A stretch of 64,000 bases of DNA from Cinnamomum chago (Eukaryota; Streptophyta; Magnoliopsida; Laurales; Lauraceae), in NCBI GenBank assembly GCA_038049695.1, contig CP142451.1:71626001-71690000 (forward strand). The letters run 5' to 3'. Below the pieces are notes generated by a model. The model saw nothing but the letters and a program-made list of their open reading frames with translations. It ran no database searches and had not been told where the DNA came from. Every line of letters begins with the position of its first letter. The first letter of the stretch is position 1. Both the position numbers and the translations under genes were made by a program. Below are positions 1-10,648 of the stretch, one piece after another.

Positions 1-1954
1 GCATAACACGCTTAGGAAGTGATCCCCTTTTTCTTGAAACACATCTTCAAAACGAGCTTGTACTTATACTTCAAAACGAGTACACGATGATATTCATTAT
101 ATCGAAACCAAAGTACGAATACAAAGCCTATCAAGCTCATGCAAGGACCTTTGGTTGATCGTTGTGCAGCCGAAGCCCAGATGTTGGAATTAAAACAGAA
201 TTGGTGCCCCAGAAGTTCAAGGACATCTCGGGTTTCGAGTGCATAATATCAGGCAAAAGACCACTTAACATGTTCTAGTTTTCATTCTTGCAAAGACTCT
301 TCAAAACAGGTAATTTGTCAATTTCGGTCACCTCGCGGTTAGGTGTCGGCTAGCCGAACTAGAGTCTGGTGGCTAGCCGCCAGCTGACCGACAGGCTGAC
401 CGCTGGAAATCCAGGTCCAACACAGCCCTCTGGAAAAGAAACCGAACTGACTGCGGTTAGCCGAACTGAGACTTGGCGGTTAGCCGTAAGCTGACCGTAG
501 GGTTGACCGTGAGAGATCCAGTCTGAAATATAGCTCTCGGAAAAAGGAACCGACAACGCGCGGTTGGCCAGCGGTTAGCCGACATGGGGTATGGCGGCTA
601 GCCGCTTGCTAACCGTCAAACTGACCGAAACTCACTATAGAAAAGTCATCTTCTGGAAAGGAAACCGCCGATCTCGGTCAGCTCGCGGTTAACTGAAATG
701 AGGATTTCGCCTAGCCGCCAGCTGACCGACTGCTGACCGAAACTGCACGGGAGATGCAGTTCAGTTCAGATTTTCACATTTCCTTCTTCCCTTCTTCTTG
801 TTTCTCATTCCACTTGCACTCCCTGAGCCTACATACTCTCCAAGGGACAAAACACACATTTTTCCCAATTTCAAACATTCAATCCAAGGAAAACATGATC
901 ATGAAGCTTATAAACATATTTATATGCAAAATTTCCAAAACAACAATGAAGCTTAAAATACACATGCACAATGGTCCTATAGAGATTACTTGCCTTGCCC
1001 AAATGCTAAACACTCCTCTTCAAGCACTTCACTCAAAAGCTAAGCCAACACTACAAGAAAACCCAAGAGAAAACCACATAAACTCACTCAAAAATGGAAC
1101 CAAAGAACCCATTTTAACAAAAGGGTTTGTAAACATGAAAAACATGATCTTTAAGGAACCAAAAGACTTCATGAAAAGTATGGGTTGAAACTCTTACCTA
1201 ACAATGGTTAAACAAGAAGAGGTGAAGAAAATGAAGAGCTTGTCCCACAAGAAACTCCAAGAAATTTGTACCAATAGAAAGCTTGCAAGGAGAGGAAGAA
1301 GATGATGGTCTTGGAATTCTATTTGGAGATCTCTAGCTAGATCATGCAAGGTGAGGAAGATGGAAAGGAAAGAGGGGTTTTCAACCCTAGGTTAAGAAAG
1401 TTGCAGGATTTTTGTAAAGTGAATGAAAAAGATGAGGGTTAGGTTTAAAACTTTAACAAATGGGTCCCAATAAACTTGAACCTTGAAATGACAAAAACAT
1501 GATCTTGTGGACCTCGAATGACTTCGACGAAGAAGGATAAAACGATCATCGAAATATCTTGTTTCCAAAAAGTATACTTTTGACATGGTTTTGAGATCTC
1601 GAAAATTGTGTCCAGATTTGTGCATAAAAGACAATTTTACCCTATTTGGGCCAAAACATGGGTTTTTGGGCTTCAAACATGAATGTGCTTAAAACGAAAG
1701 TTATAACACATAGAAAAATCATTCAAATGAAATCAAGATCACAATCACATGGAAATCGATACGATCCTCCCAAGCTTACACGTGCACTTAGGCCTTCCTG
1801 AGTGTGTCAGACTAACACTAAACGTTCTCAAAATTCCCAAAGCTATGTTCAAGACTAAACTAATTACTTCTAACCCAACGACCACTAAACCCACTTAGGA
1901 CTAAACACATACTAATCGCACACTAATCGACTTGGTCTGGGTCGGGGTCTAACA
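1..1954 (-). mobile_element. Gypsy-type LTR, family B, copy 1 (cut by window edge)
   Basis: The segment ends at 1954 with GGGTCGGGGTCTAACA, the outer terminus shared by the gypsy-type LTRs of this window, and matches the complete LTR-B at 38143-40951 nearly end to end (for example 1-60 against 39194 onward, and 1390-1954 against about 40390-40951). Read on the minus strand it begins at 1954 (U3 start), so the window edge removes its U5 end. No coding capacity is seen; the open frames in it are shadows. Whether it is a solo LTR or the 3' LTR of a longer element lies outside the window, so its TSD cannot be tested (right flank GCAAG). Confidence 0.8.
322..742. repeat. Palindromic array, CGGCTAGCCG / CGGTTAGCCG type, in LTR-B copy 1
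   Basis: About a dozen short GC-rich palindromes or half-palindromes (CGGCTAGCCG, GCGGCTAGCCGC, CGGTTAGCCG, plus CTGACCG partners) lie 15-60 bp apart. Spacers contain the recurring word TCTGGAAA. The equivalent position of LTR-B copy 2 holds CGCTCGAGCG palindromes instead, although both flanks are homologous. Confidence 0.85.
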
Positions 1955-2016
1955 GCAAGAGCATGTAATGTGTGTCTATGCTTGAAGTGGATCCTGAAAG
2001 TGCAGGCTAGGGCCAA

Positions 2017-3542
2017 TGACTAAGTCCTAGAGGGGGGGTGAATATGACTAAGAGTAATCAATTACCAATTTTAAACTTTTTAAGGCGATTTTAAAATAAC
2101 CAGAACAAAGAACATAACAAACACAATAAAGAGAATGACTTAAGTGGAATATGTGTTCATCAAGGCAGTACTTAATCAGTAAAGAAGAGATACAAGTAGA
2201 TGTAAGTTGATAAGCATAAGTGTATGTGTCTATTGAGCTTAGTGATGAAATATCATATACAACAATTTCCACAATATATATAGAAATGTAAATCATGCCA
2301 AAAGGAATAGACACAGGAAAATTATAGTGGTTCGGTCACATAGACCTACATCCACTCTCAAAGTTCACACAGTCCCTTGGTTCCATTAAGAAGAATCAAA
2401 CTACACAAGTACTGATTCAACTTCAGTTTTGCTATCGAGGTTCGATCACTCAGATCTACTCCTCCTCACACAATTACAAGGTGATTTAGTCACATAGATC
2501 TGAATCACCATCACAGTTTGTAGAAGTTTAAAGAAGGGTGAACACTTGCCTTTGATGAAGATGAAAAGAGTTCTAAGGAGTTTTGACAATAGTCGAAGCT
2601 TTCACCTCTTGACGACGCAATGGATTTGAGAAGGAAGCATCCATTGTGTAGCACAACCAAGGTTCAGAGGTCTGGTCTTCTAGGATAACAAGGATAAGAC
2701 TTTCATACAATAAAGGATCCTAGAAGAGGCTCTTCTCACACAACACACTCATCTTGGAGCTAATGAAGCTCTTGGATTTTCCTAAATCTAACACATGAGT
2801 GTTTGGAAGAAGATTTGAGAGCTTAGATTTGTTGGAAAGAAAATAGCATGCAAAGCTCTCTCAAAAGAGTCCACCGGAAAAGAGAAACAAGCTTCAGATA
2901 TATAGAAAACATCCAACGGCTATATTGGCGGCTAGCCCCTTTAGACCATCGGCTAGCCTCTTTCAAACAACGATCAGAAAACTCAAATCAGGTTGGCTCA
3001 CGGTTAGCCGTAGGAAAAGTTGGAGGCTAGCCGTGAGGCAACCGCAAGGGTGACCGCAAGGAGGGTTCTGAAAAAAATGGTCTTTGGAAAGTAAACCGTA
3101 ACCCACGGTTAGCACTGCGGCTAGCCGCAGGTGCACATGGCGGTTAGCCGCAGGAAGAGTCAAATGTCAACCTGAGAAAAGAGGCTTACTGGAAAGCTGA
3201 CCGTGGGTTTGGCGGCTAGCCCCCTTGCAAAGGGCTGCTAGCTAAGGTCACCTGACCCTTTTTAGAAGGACTATTTAAGCTGAGATAAAAAGGATAGAAA
3301 TCATGATTTTAAAACACATCTTTTTCCCAGGGATCTAAGGATTGGTCTGGGTATAAAATACCTGAAAAGGTTGTCAAACACAAATGGAGACCTTCTTTGA
3401 TGAATCCGGACTTTCCCATAGCTTGATAATCATTCTGAATATGATCTTCCTTAAGGCACTTTGAGAGGCAAGGACTTTGGAATACATTGGCACGGAATTG
3501 TCAAAACAAACTCAGTGCTCACAGACATGTGACACTTATAGA
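2017..3542 (-). mobile_element. Probable solo copia-type LTR (family F)
   Basis: It begins TGACTAAGTCC followed by a G-run and GTGAATATGAC, the same layout as the start of the array LTRs at 6629 (TGAAAGTCC, G-run, GTGAATAGGG). It shares with them the line TAGTGGTTCGGYCAMA near 2320-2340. GCCAA precedes it (2012-2016) and follows it (3543-3547), a candidate TSD. The end is TATAGA rather than CA, so the right boundary is uncertain. No PBS, PPT or coding region lies next to it. The short pieces 1955-2016 and 3548-3659 on either side hold nothing recognised. Confidence 0.5.
2928..3253. repeat. Palindromic array, GGCTAGCC type, in LTR-F
   Basis: Repeated GCGGCTAGCC, CGGTTAGCCG, GAGGCTAGCCG and related words lie between TTTGGAAAG-like spacers. 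It is the same palindrome class as 322-742, although the host LTR is copia-type rather than gypsy-type. Confidence 0.8.
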
Positions 3543-3659
3543 GCCAAAGACCTCCTTTTATAGGCTCTTGGAGGGCACTTGAAAGGTCACAGAGGGAGTT
3601 GAAAGGCTAGAAGTCACCATAACGGGTGCATTTTTCATAAGTGGGTGCTTTGAAATGCA

Positions 3660-3664
3660 TTGAA
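3660..3664. repeat. TSD TTGAA, left copy (LTR-C)
   Basis: The 5-bp direct repeat partner of 33952-33956; it brackets LTR-C and everything nested in it. Confidence 0.85.
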
Positions 3665-4007
3665 TGTGGGTTTTCATTTGTTGTAATTTGATTGGATGCA
3701 TTCATTTTCATGTTAGCTTGATCTCTCATGCACTCATACTTTTAAATGTTGGTATCGTCATGCATTTTTGTTTAAGTTTTCATTGTTGGCATCATGATTG
3801 TTAAGACTTGAGTTTTATGCACGATTTAAATATTTCAATTTACTTTCAAAGTCTTTATCAAATGATTTTTTGAAATTCATGCATATATATGTTTTGAATC
3901 ACATTTTAAAACTCCATTTTAATCTTGTTTGTCTCAAGTCAAGTCTAGTTGTCCATGGCCAATCTTCCCTCTTTAGAAAATCACTTTCATATCAATTTTC
4001 AAGGAAA

Positions 4008-4197
4008 ATTCGGTCAACTAAATATGGGAAAATGGCCGACCGAAAACTCACAGAACCAAAAAGATATTTTTGGTCACCATTCGGTCAACCGAAATGTGCA
4101 ACTCGATCAACTGAAATGCACAATTCAGTCAACCGAATTTTCACAGAGTTGCAGCGTTTGAATTTTCCAATCGTTAGGAATTCAGTCAATCAAACAA
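4008..4197. repeat. Palindromic array, TTCGGTCAACCGAA type, in LTR-C
   Basis: Five or six near-palindromes of the form TTCGGTCAACCGAA, with decayed versions (TCAGTCAACCGAA, TCGATCAACTGAA), lie 15-45 bp apart, about 340-530 bp from the LTR start. Confidence 0.75.
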
Positions 4198-4721
4198 AGA
4201 GCCGTTGGACAACCTTTTTGTATAATTTTGAGCTCTTCCTTGGTATTTGTCCCAACACTTTCGAGTCTTTTGAGGGCCAAGGAAGGTGAGAGAGCTAGGT
4301 TAGGCTAGAGGAAGGTTAGGAGGGCTAACCAATGGATTTCAAAATTTGATTCTTCAAATGTGTTTGCTCTTTTGATCTCAAAATTAATTAATGCCTTGTT
4401 TTCAATCTTGGTTTTCCTTAAATGGCATGATTTAGTATTCACCTGAATTGTTCAAATGTTGTTTGATTCAATTTCTTAGATTTTAAACATGCGTAGCAAC
4501 TTCATTACAAAATTTGAATAGATTTACACATGTTATTAAAATGATTTTTGAACAAACTCAACTAGTTTGTTCATCATTTAAAAACATGTGTGCATCATTT
4601 AATCACTCTATGTCTCATTTATGGTTTTCACCTTTGCATCATTTATGAACATTTAATTTCAAAAAGAGATAGAGGCTTTCAAGCATATGCATCATTTATG
4701 GATCTTTGCATTCACTATGCA

Positions 4722-4726
4722 TGTCT
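4722..4726. repeat. TSD TGTCT, left copy (solo LTR-A1)
   Basis: It matches 33382-33386 exactly and marks insertion of LTR-A1 into LTR-C. Confidence 0.9.
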
Positions 4727-5501
4727 TGTCGCGACCCCGGACCGGGTTACCGAGGTCCTAATCTGGGATCGAGATTGAAGATGTGTGTATACGTTTATTT
4801 AATTTCCCACAAGTGTCCGCGGTGAGGATATCACAACAACATAGTACATTTCTTTTAATGCAGAAGCGTGTAGCAAATAAAATTGATGATTTAAGTGACA
4901 AGATAAAATCATATATGTAAATCAAGTATCAGAATGAGCAATGATCATAAGTGCTTTCCAAAAGAAAAGTTAAAGTTTATATAAAAGATCATTTAATTAT
5001 ATTTCCCAAAAATAGAGGCCAACAAAGGCCAATAAAAACAAACTACCAATCCCTAAAAGAATTGTTAAAAGTTTTCCCAAAATGTTATCTCTCTCTAGCA
5101 ATCAAATATCTAAACGACATCATCAGCATGCCACTCAACTAGCCGTTGCGGTTCACCGACCGCCTCCTCAAGCTCCGCTTCGGGATAGGCAATATCCGGA
5201 CCTGAGTACTAAAGAGTGGGTCAAACATGACGGTTTGACAAATGGGTGAAGAGACATAACAATATAATAATAAATGAATTCACATTCAAAAGCATTTAAA
5301 ACCTGTTTAAATAACAATTTCCATAAAAGAGATAAATGATTTATTCAAATACAAGTATGCGTTGTAAAACATGTAAAGGTAACCAAGGAAACGGGAAACA
5401 AGCAAGATGACAACCACACGAAGCTAAGTCCTCTATCACCGAAGTGACAGAGCAATATCAAGGCGTTGATCTCAGTCATACGAGGTGAGGAGAAACAATA
5501 A

Positions 5502-5519
5502 AATATATATATATATATA
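5502..5519. repeat. (AT)n microsatellite
   Basis: A short alternating AT run inside LTR-A1. Related LTRs have an interrupted AT stretch at the same place (about 51450-51480). Confidence 0.9.
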
Positions 5520-6212
5520 CATATACATATAATATACGGGACATGACCATGGTAGCGAGCCGGGCATCGGGAACCACGGTAGAAATCCGGGGTATCGGGA
5601 TAAGACCACGGTAATAACCGGGTAGCGGGATCCAAACTGCAGCTGGCGGGACAAGAGGGGGATCTCCAAGTCGGTGAATCAGACCAACAGGGTTATCCAA
5701 ACTTAGTGGTGCCGACTCATAGGTCGAATGACAAGATCAAAGCATGTATGAAATACATCAAGTGCAAGTACATAAATAAACGGGATGGGGGTGTTCAAAG
5801 GCACAACTATCGTATCAATCCGAGCAATGCATTTCTGGACTAATAACTATATCAAATACAATTTTAATGCTTTCGGAAATGACAAGTCATGTAGTATAAA
5901 TCTATGGAATAGTGAAGTACAATAAGCCATTGAAGTTTCGGGTTCAAGATTTGTTTGAAGTGAATAGGGATCCCGTATGTCTAAATCGATAAAGACTTGG
6001 TACTCTTTGAGTTTGGGGACATTCTGGGGTCTTTATACGCTTTGAATTTTCAAAACTTCAAATGAAATCTTCATGTTGTGGTTTCTTTCTCAAATGGCCT
6101 CATACATTGCCTAGTAAATCTCCCTGACATAGAGGGGTTCTCAATGAATAGTACCGAAACGTTTAAACAATTCATCACTGTCCCAAACATGACCCTTGAT
6201 CGACAGTGCACA

Positions 6213-6475
6213 TCGCTCGAGCGAACCGGAGACTTCGCTTGAGCGAGGTGGTCTCTGGAATGGTCTTCTGGGAGGGTTCGCTCGAGCGAAATTGAGGTCG
6301 CTCGAGCGAACTCATCTAGCATCAGGTTGGCTCGAGCGAAAGTTCAGTTTGCTCGAACTAACCACTCTCTAGAATGAGTTCTGGGAGGGTTCGCTCGAGC
6401 GACAAACGGGGTCCGCTCGAGCGAACTGTCCACTGGAATGGCACGAACCCTTTTCTGGATACTTCGCTCAAGCGA
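6213..6475. repeat. Palindromic array, TCGCTCGAGCGA type, in LTR-A1
   Basis: Nine copies of the TCGCTCGAGCGA palindrome or one-base variants are spaced 12-50 bp apart. Spacers repeat CTCTGGAATG, TTCTGGGAGGG and TGTCCAGAAACT. Most variants change the central CpG to TG or CA (CTTGAG, CTCAAG), as expected of 5-methylcytosine decay. Confidence 0.9.
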
Positions 6476-6623
6476 TCTGTCCAGAAACTAGTTCCGAGAG
6501 AATTATTCTCCTCTCTTTCTCTTCCTTCTATAACCTACTTTAAACACCAAATGAGGAGTTCCAAAACTCCATCCAAATCAATATCAAATCTCCTATAACA
6601 TCCATTCCATCTTCCTCCAACAA

Positions 6624-6628
6624 TATTG
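6624..6628. repeat. TSD AATAT, left copy (tandem array)
   Basis: Repeated at 32219-32223. The homologous place in LTR-A3 (about 52579-52592) has no insertion and a single ATAT, which serves as a paralogous empty site. Confidence 0.9.
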
Positions 6629-6840
6629 AAAGTCCACGAGGATCCTAACCCTAGAGGGGGGGGGGGGGGTGAATAGGGTGAGCTACAATTGAAACCATAC
6701 AAAATGCGGAAGCTCAAATAAACAATCACCACAATAGCAAGCACCACAACACCAAGATTTATAGTGGTTCGGCCAACATGCCTACATCCACTACCGGCTT
6801 GTGCATCCAACACCCCACCGGATTTCCACTATGTATGCTT

Positions 6841-7009
6841 TTTACTAGGCTAAGCAATAACCTTTACAAAGTTGTTTTTCTAAGGCTAAACAACAACCTC
6901 TCAATGTGCTTTTCTAGGCTTAGCAATAACCTTTACAAAATGCTTTTCTTAGGCTAAGCAATAACCTTACACAATGCTTTTCTTAGGCTAAGCAATAACC
7001 TTTACAAAC
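6841..7009 (+). repeat. Minisatellite inside array LTR1
   Basis: Five degenerate units of about 34 bp are built on CTTAGGCTAAGCAATAACC. The same run is present in LTR2, LTR4 and LTR5. LTR3 has lost 68 bp (two units), which shows that the run is unstable. Confidence 0.85.
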
Positions 7010-7833
7010 AAAGATTTCTCTAAGAAGGTGTCTTTCCAAAAGATCACTCTAAGAGATTACAATTTAAAGCTCAATGAAATTGCCTCTTGAAAAGGCTAAT
7101 AAGAAAGTTTAAAACAAACTCACACAAACACTCTATGAATGCAAAGGTGTATATGCTCATGATGTGTGTGTGTGATGACTTCAATCAAGATTAAAAAGAA
7201 GGCTTATTCAAATGTATGCTCAAAGCATTTCAAAGTTTAAGACATATAAAAGACTTGATTGAAGTCTTATGCAAATCACATGTATGAAATTCAACTTGTT
7301 TATGACATGAAAATCAAGGACTAACAAGTTGTATGAAAAAGACTAATTTAGAACATGTGATGCATGTGCATGTTGTTTTCAAAACCAAATTAATTTTACT
7401 AATGCTTAAATGAATGAAAACAACAAAAAATGTTTCAACCAAGTAAAAGACTCATGCTATGAAAGAAAAACAAAGATTTTGTCTAAGCATGATTAATAAA
7501 GTTAACAACTTGGATTGAAAACAAAGGTGAAGAATCCAATCTTAATTAGACCAAGGATTAGAACAAGAATGGATTCAACACATCATAGTTATTATGCTAA
7601 ATATCATATACCAAAAGTTTAAACAAAGCACATAACTATGATTAATAAAGGTAGAGCTTACTTGGAGGTTTAACTCATTAATCCCAAGCTTTAGCTCTCC
7701 TAAAGACCTCCTAGCCTTTCCAACTTCATCCCCTTTCAATGGCTCCAAAATGGTCTCAAAGGTTCAAGATTCAAGCCTTCAAAAAGGTTGGAAAAGAATG
7801 GACTTTACAGCCAAAAAGTTGCCAACGGCTAGT

Positions 7834-7987
7834 TCTCGGTCGACCGGCAAAGGGGTCTCGGTCGACCGAGAAAGCACAACGGTCATAAAAATGACCGTTG
7901 GCAGCTTGCAGTTCAGAAACTGCACAGTCGCCCTACAGTGTCCTCGGTCGACCGAGACACAGGTCTCGGTCGACCGGCGACACTGCC
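7834..7987. repeat. Palindromic array, TCTCGGTCGACCGAGA type, LTR1
   Basis: Four CGGTCGACCG palindromes, two of them extended to 14-16 bp (TCTCGGTCGACCGAGA). Between them is a separate hairpin, CAACGGTCAT-AAAA-ATGACCGTTG, and the outer GACACTG/CAGTGTC words can also pair. It lies 505-660 bp from the LTR sense start. The SRSTE/SVDR-rich frames called here are translations of these palindromes, not proteins. Confidence 0.92.
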
Positions 7988-8495
7988 GGGCGAGTCCCTG
8001 GGGCCAAAAATCCAACTTTTTTCCATTTCAAAGTATTTCTTTGAGGGATCTTTGGGCCACTAAATCAAGCTTAAATAACATGTTTTAAGACATTCTAAGA
8101 TGTTTAAAAACATGAAAAACACAAAGCCTAAAATGATTCAAAAGTTTAAAACCAAAGGCTAGCTTGATTTGATAAAACTCTTTTCAAATGAAAATGCATA
8201 CAAAAATGATTCTTTTTTAAATGAATGTATGCAAAGCTCAAACCTAAATTCACAAGATGATTTTCCAAATATAATGCACAAGGAATTAGGTTTTCAAAAG
8301 AGTTTTGGGTTCTAAAACCAATGCATCCAAGTTTATGACCAAAACATGCATAAACCAAAAACTTTTCCAAATCTAAAAACCAATGCATGTATAAAACTAG
8401 ATTTCAAGGTATTTTAAATCAATGCATGTGTGAAATATCAAATGATGCTAAAGTGCAAATGCATCCATCAAATTGCAATTACAAAAACCCTAACA

Positions 8496-8507
8496 ATCTC
8501 CCCCTTT
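8496..8507 (-). promoter_or_regulatory. Polypurine tract, unit 1
   Basis: The minus strand reads AAAGGGGGAGAT directly before the LTR start TGTTAGGG. This is the usual plus-strand DNA primer site of plant copia elements. Confidence 0.9.
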
Positions 8508-10648
8508 GCAATTTGATGGCAACTTACTCATCATTGAAATTACACACCAAGGTCTTCAGCCCCCCCTCAGCTGGACAAGTCTTGAAATCTTCTTGGATGC
8601 TTCTTCTCTTAGCTTGGGCTCTTGAGCTCTTTTCTTCAATCTTCTTGATGCTTGGAGCTTGATCATTCTTCAAGCTTTCTTGCTTCTTTCTTTCTTTATC
8701 CAAGCATCTCCTTTAGCTCCAAGCTTTCTTTCTTCTATTTGCTCTCCCCCTTTGACCATGCATCTCTCTCCCTTTGGCAAGGTATGCATTCTCTCCCTTT
8801 GTAGAAGATCATACACAACTCTCCTTAGGAAGCTTGGACATTCTCTTCACCCTTTGAGAACTTGAGTTCTTTCTCCCCCTTTGATGGATAGGAGATCTTC
8901 AAGTACTTGAACTCTCGAACTCTCTCCCCCTTTGAAGAGTAGGAGATCTTTGAGTCACACTTGAACTCTCTCTCCCCCTTTGACATTAAATTGCAAAGGT
9001 ACCTACACACATGAGACAAGAAGAATACCTTTAGTAGCACCTGTTAACAAATGAAATCGAAAATGAAATACATAACAGGCTATCATGTATGGAAGTAGTC
9101 TCTAAGGGTTCAAAAGGCAATCCAAGGGTGAATTTGATCAAAACTAATACTTCCTATGAAGGTTTACACTCCCCCTCAATCCATTCTCTTCTTTTGTCAA
9201 ACTTTTGACAAGGTATAACTATTTGATTCAAGAAGTAGATGGTTTATCCAATTGAGGGTCAACTTCAAGAGAAGGATTATATTCATTTAACTATAAAGCT
9301 CAATATGATCAAATTACCAAAAGAGAGCTAGGTCTAATGGGAAAAGCAATCATGGATACCAATTGGAAAAACAAAGAATACCAATTGAGATTTAAGGATA
9401 TGACTATTAAATCAATCACTCTAAAATGGATTTAAAAGTATGACTATTAGGAAAAATCCAAATTAGAGCTATCCATGATGCAATGGGGTTTACTAAACAT
9501 AGCATCAGTCAATTTAACTTATGAAAATCATATGCTATGTAAGTTTTGAAATCATTTCATTCAAACAATAAATATGACTATTAATGTGCAAGAAAGAGTG
9601 AAATGAAATTCAATCATGAAGCCAACCTCAAATAATAACCAACCAATATTATTAACACATAAACATGGTGGTCATGAGATATACCTATAAGAGCAAGTGA
9701 GGAGGCAATCATGAACATTATGATGCTAATGGTGTGTGACATGGAACAAATATATTACTATCAAGTTTAGTCCAATGCACACAAGGTCTATCACATACAC
9801 AAGATAAGTCATCAATAGGTTATTAAATCAATGGAAAATTATACCAAATGAAACCAATTGAATATGATAACATGATTAAAAGCAAGGATGTGACAAACTC
9901 AAAATTCCATCAAGCATCATAAATGCATATTCATCACTTTTAAGGATATGACTATTGAGCATAGTGATGAACAAGGTAAATTGCAATGCAAAAGAATATG
10001 ACTTGGTAATGCATGCAATTTCCAAAGTGTCAAAATCATATGAATTCAACATCTAAGATATCCATCAAACATATAGAAACATGAGAAATGGGTTTCAAAG
10101 CGTTTCATATGATTAAGAACACTACTTATGAAGTTGAAACATGTATTAGAATGACATCAAGAGAATCTACATGAATCAACATCATAACCATCCAAAAAGA
10201 TATGACTATAAGGCATAGAGGATGGATTTGGGTTCTAGTATGGTTTCGACAAATGTTACTAAGATCACAACCATACATGGAACCAATTGACATTTGCATA
10301 TAAAAAGAATAACTAAATAAGCATAGATGCAAATGGCATGAAACAACAATTGATCATGAATAAATTAGCTAGGAAAGCTTTTAAAATCACAATCAATTAA
10401 TCATGTAATGAAATGCAATGCAAGGCATATGAGTGCAAAAAGCAAATCAAACATGATGAAATTATAATCAAAAGATTTTGAAAACCATGAAGTGTAACTT
10501 AGAATGGTGCATGAAAACAAAATCAATTGATCATAAAGAAACAATGCATTTTAATAAATGTAACTAAGAAAGAACAAAATGCAAAGCAACAAGACCAACA
10601 AAATGATTTAACTATTAAAGAATAGGTTGGTCAAGTAGGTTCAAGGCC
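8508..10648 (-). other. Non-coding 3' part of internal domain I1
   Basis: There is no credible frame on either strand. Two features stand out. First, the 8508-9180 part holds at least four further copies of the PPT-like word CAAAGGGGGAGA (minus strand; near 8742, 8872, 8922, 8971) and weaker ones near 8560 and 9170. Second, ATATGACTAT recurs near 9400, 9445, 9575, 9945 and 10200. The domain occupies the place where pol would be in an autonomous copia element, but no pol motif is visible, so the sequence was replaced or has decayed completely. Confidence 0.75.

Larger units (their letters stand above)
3665..4726 (+). mobile_element. Solo copia-type LTR-C, left part
   Basis: It starts TGTGGGTTTTCATTTG and continues TAATTTGATTGGATGCATT, close to the reverse complement of the end of the array LTRs, so it is a related copia LTR in plus orientation. 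It is interrupted at 4726 by solo LTR-A and resumes at 33387-33951, together about 1627 bp. The TSD TTGAA on both outer sides and the absence of internal sequence show a solo LTR left by LTR-LTR recombination. Confidence 0.85.
4727..6628 (-). mobile_element. Solo gypsy-type LTR-A1, left part (U5 side)
   Basis: It starts TGTCGCGACCCCGGACCGGG, as do the LTRs of the gypsy element at 34667-48726. At 4804-4834 it carries the conserved block CCCACAAGTGTCCGCGGTG... found near the U5 end of every gypsy-type LTR here. The copy is split by the 25.6-kb tandem array and resumes at 32224-33381, giving about 3060 bp in all. No PBS or coding sequence adjoins it, so it is a solo LTR. Confidence 0.9.
6629..8495 (-). 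repeat. Array LTR1 (outer 3' LTR)
   Basis: 1867 bp, TG...CA. It has a run of 12 G near its left end and a unique 10-bp loss between two AATT words just after GAGCTACAATT. It is otherwise almost identical to LTR2. Confidence 0.92.

Noticed and set aside
6213..6475. CRISPR-like regular repeats
   Set aside because: Spacing is irregular, spacers are themselves repeated, the repeats are only 10-14 bp, and the setting is a plant LTR with no cas-like gene.
7750..8088. Frames of 112 and 78 residues (SRSTE / SVDR-rich) repeated in five LTRs as genes
   Set aside because: Both strands are open only because CGGTCGACCG palindromes read as R-S-T and V-D-R. They sit inside LTRs and have no domain.
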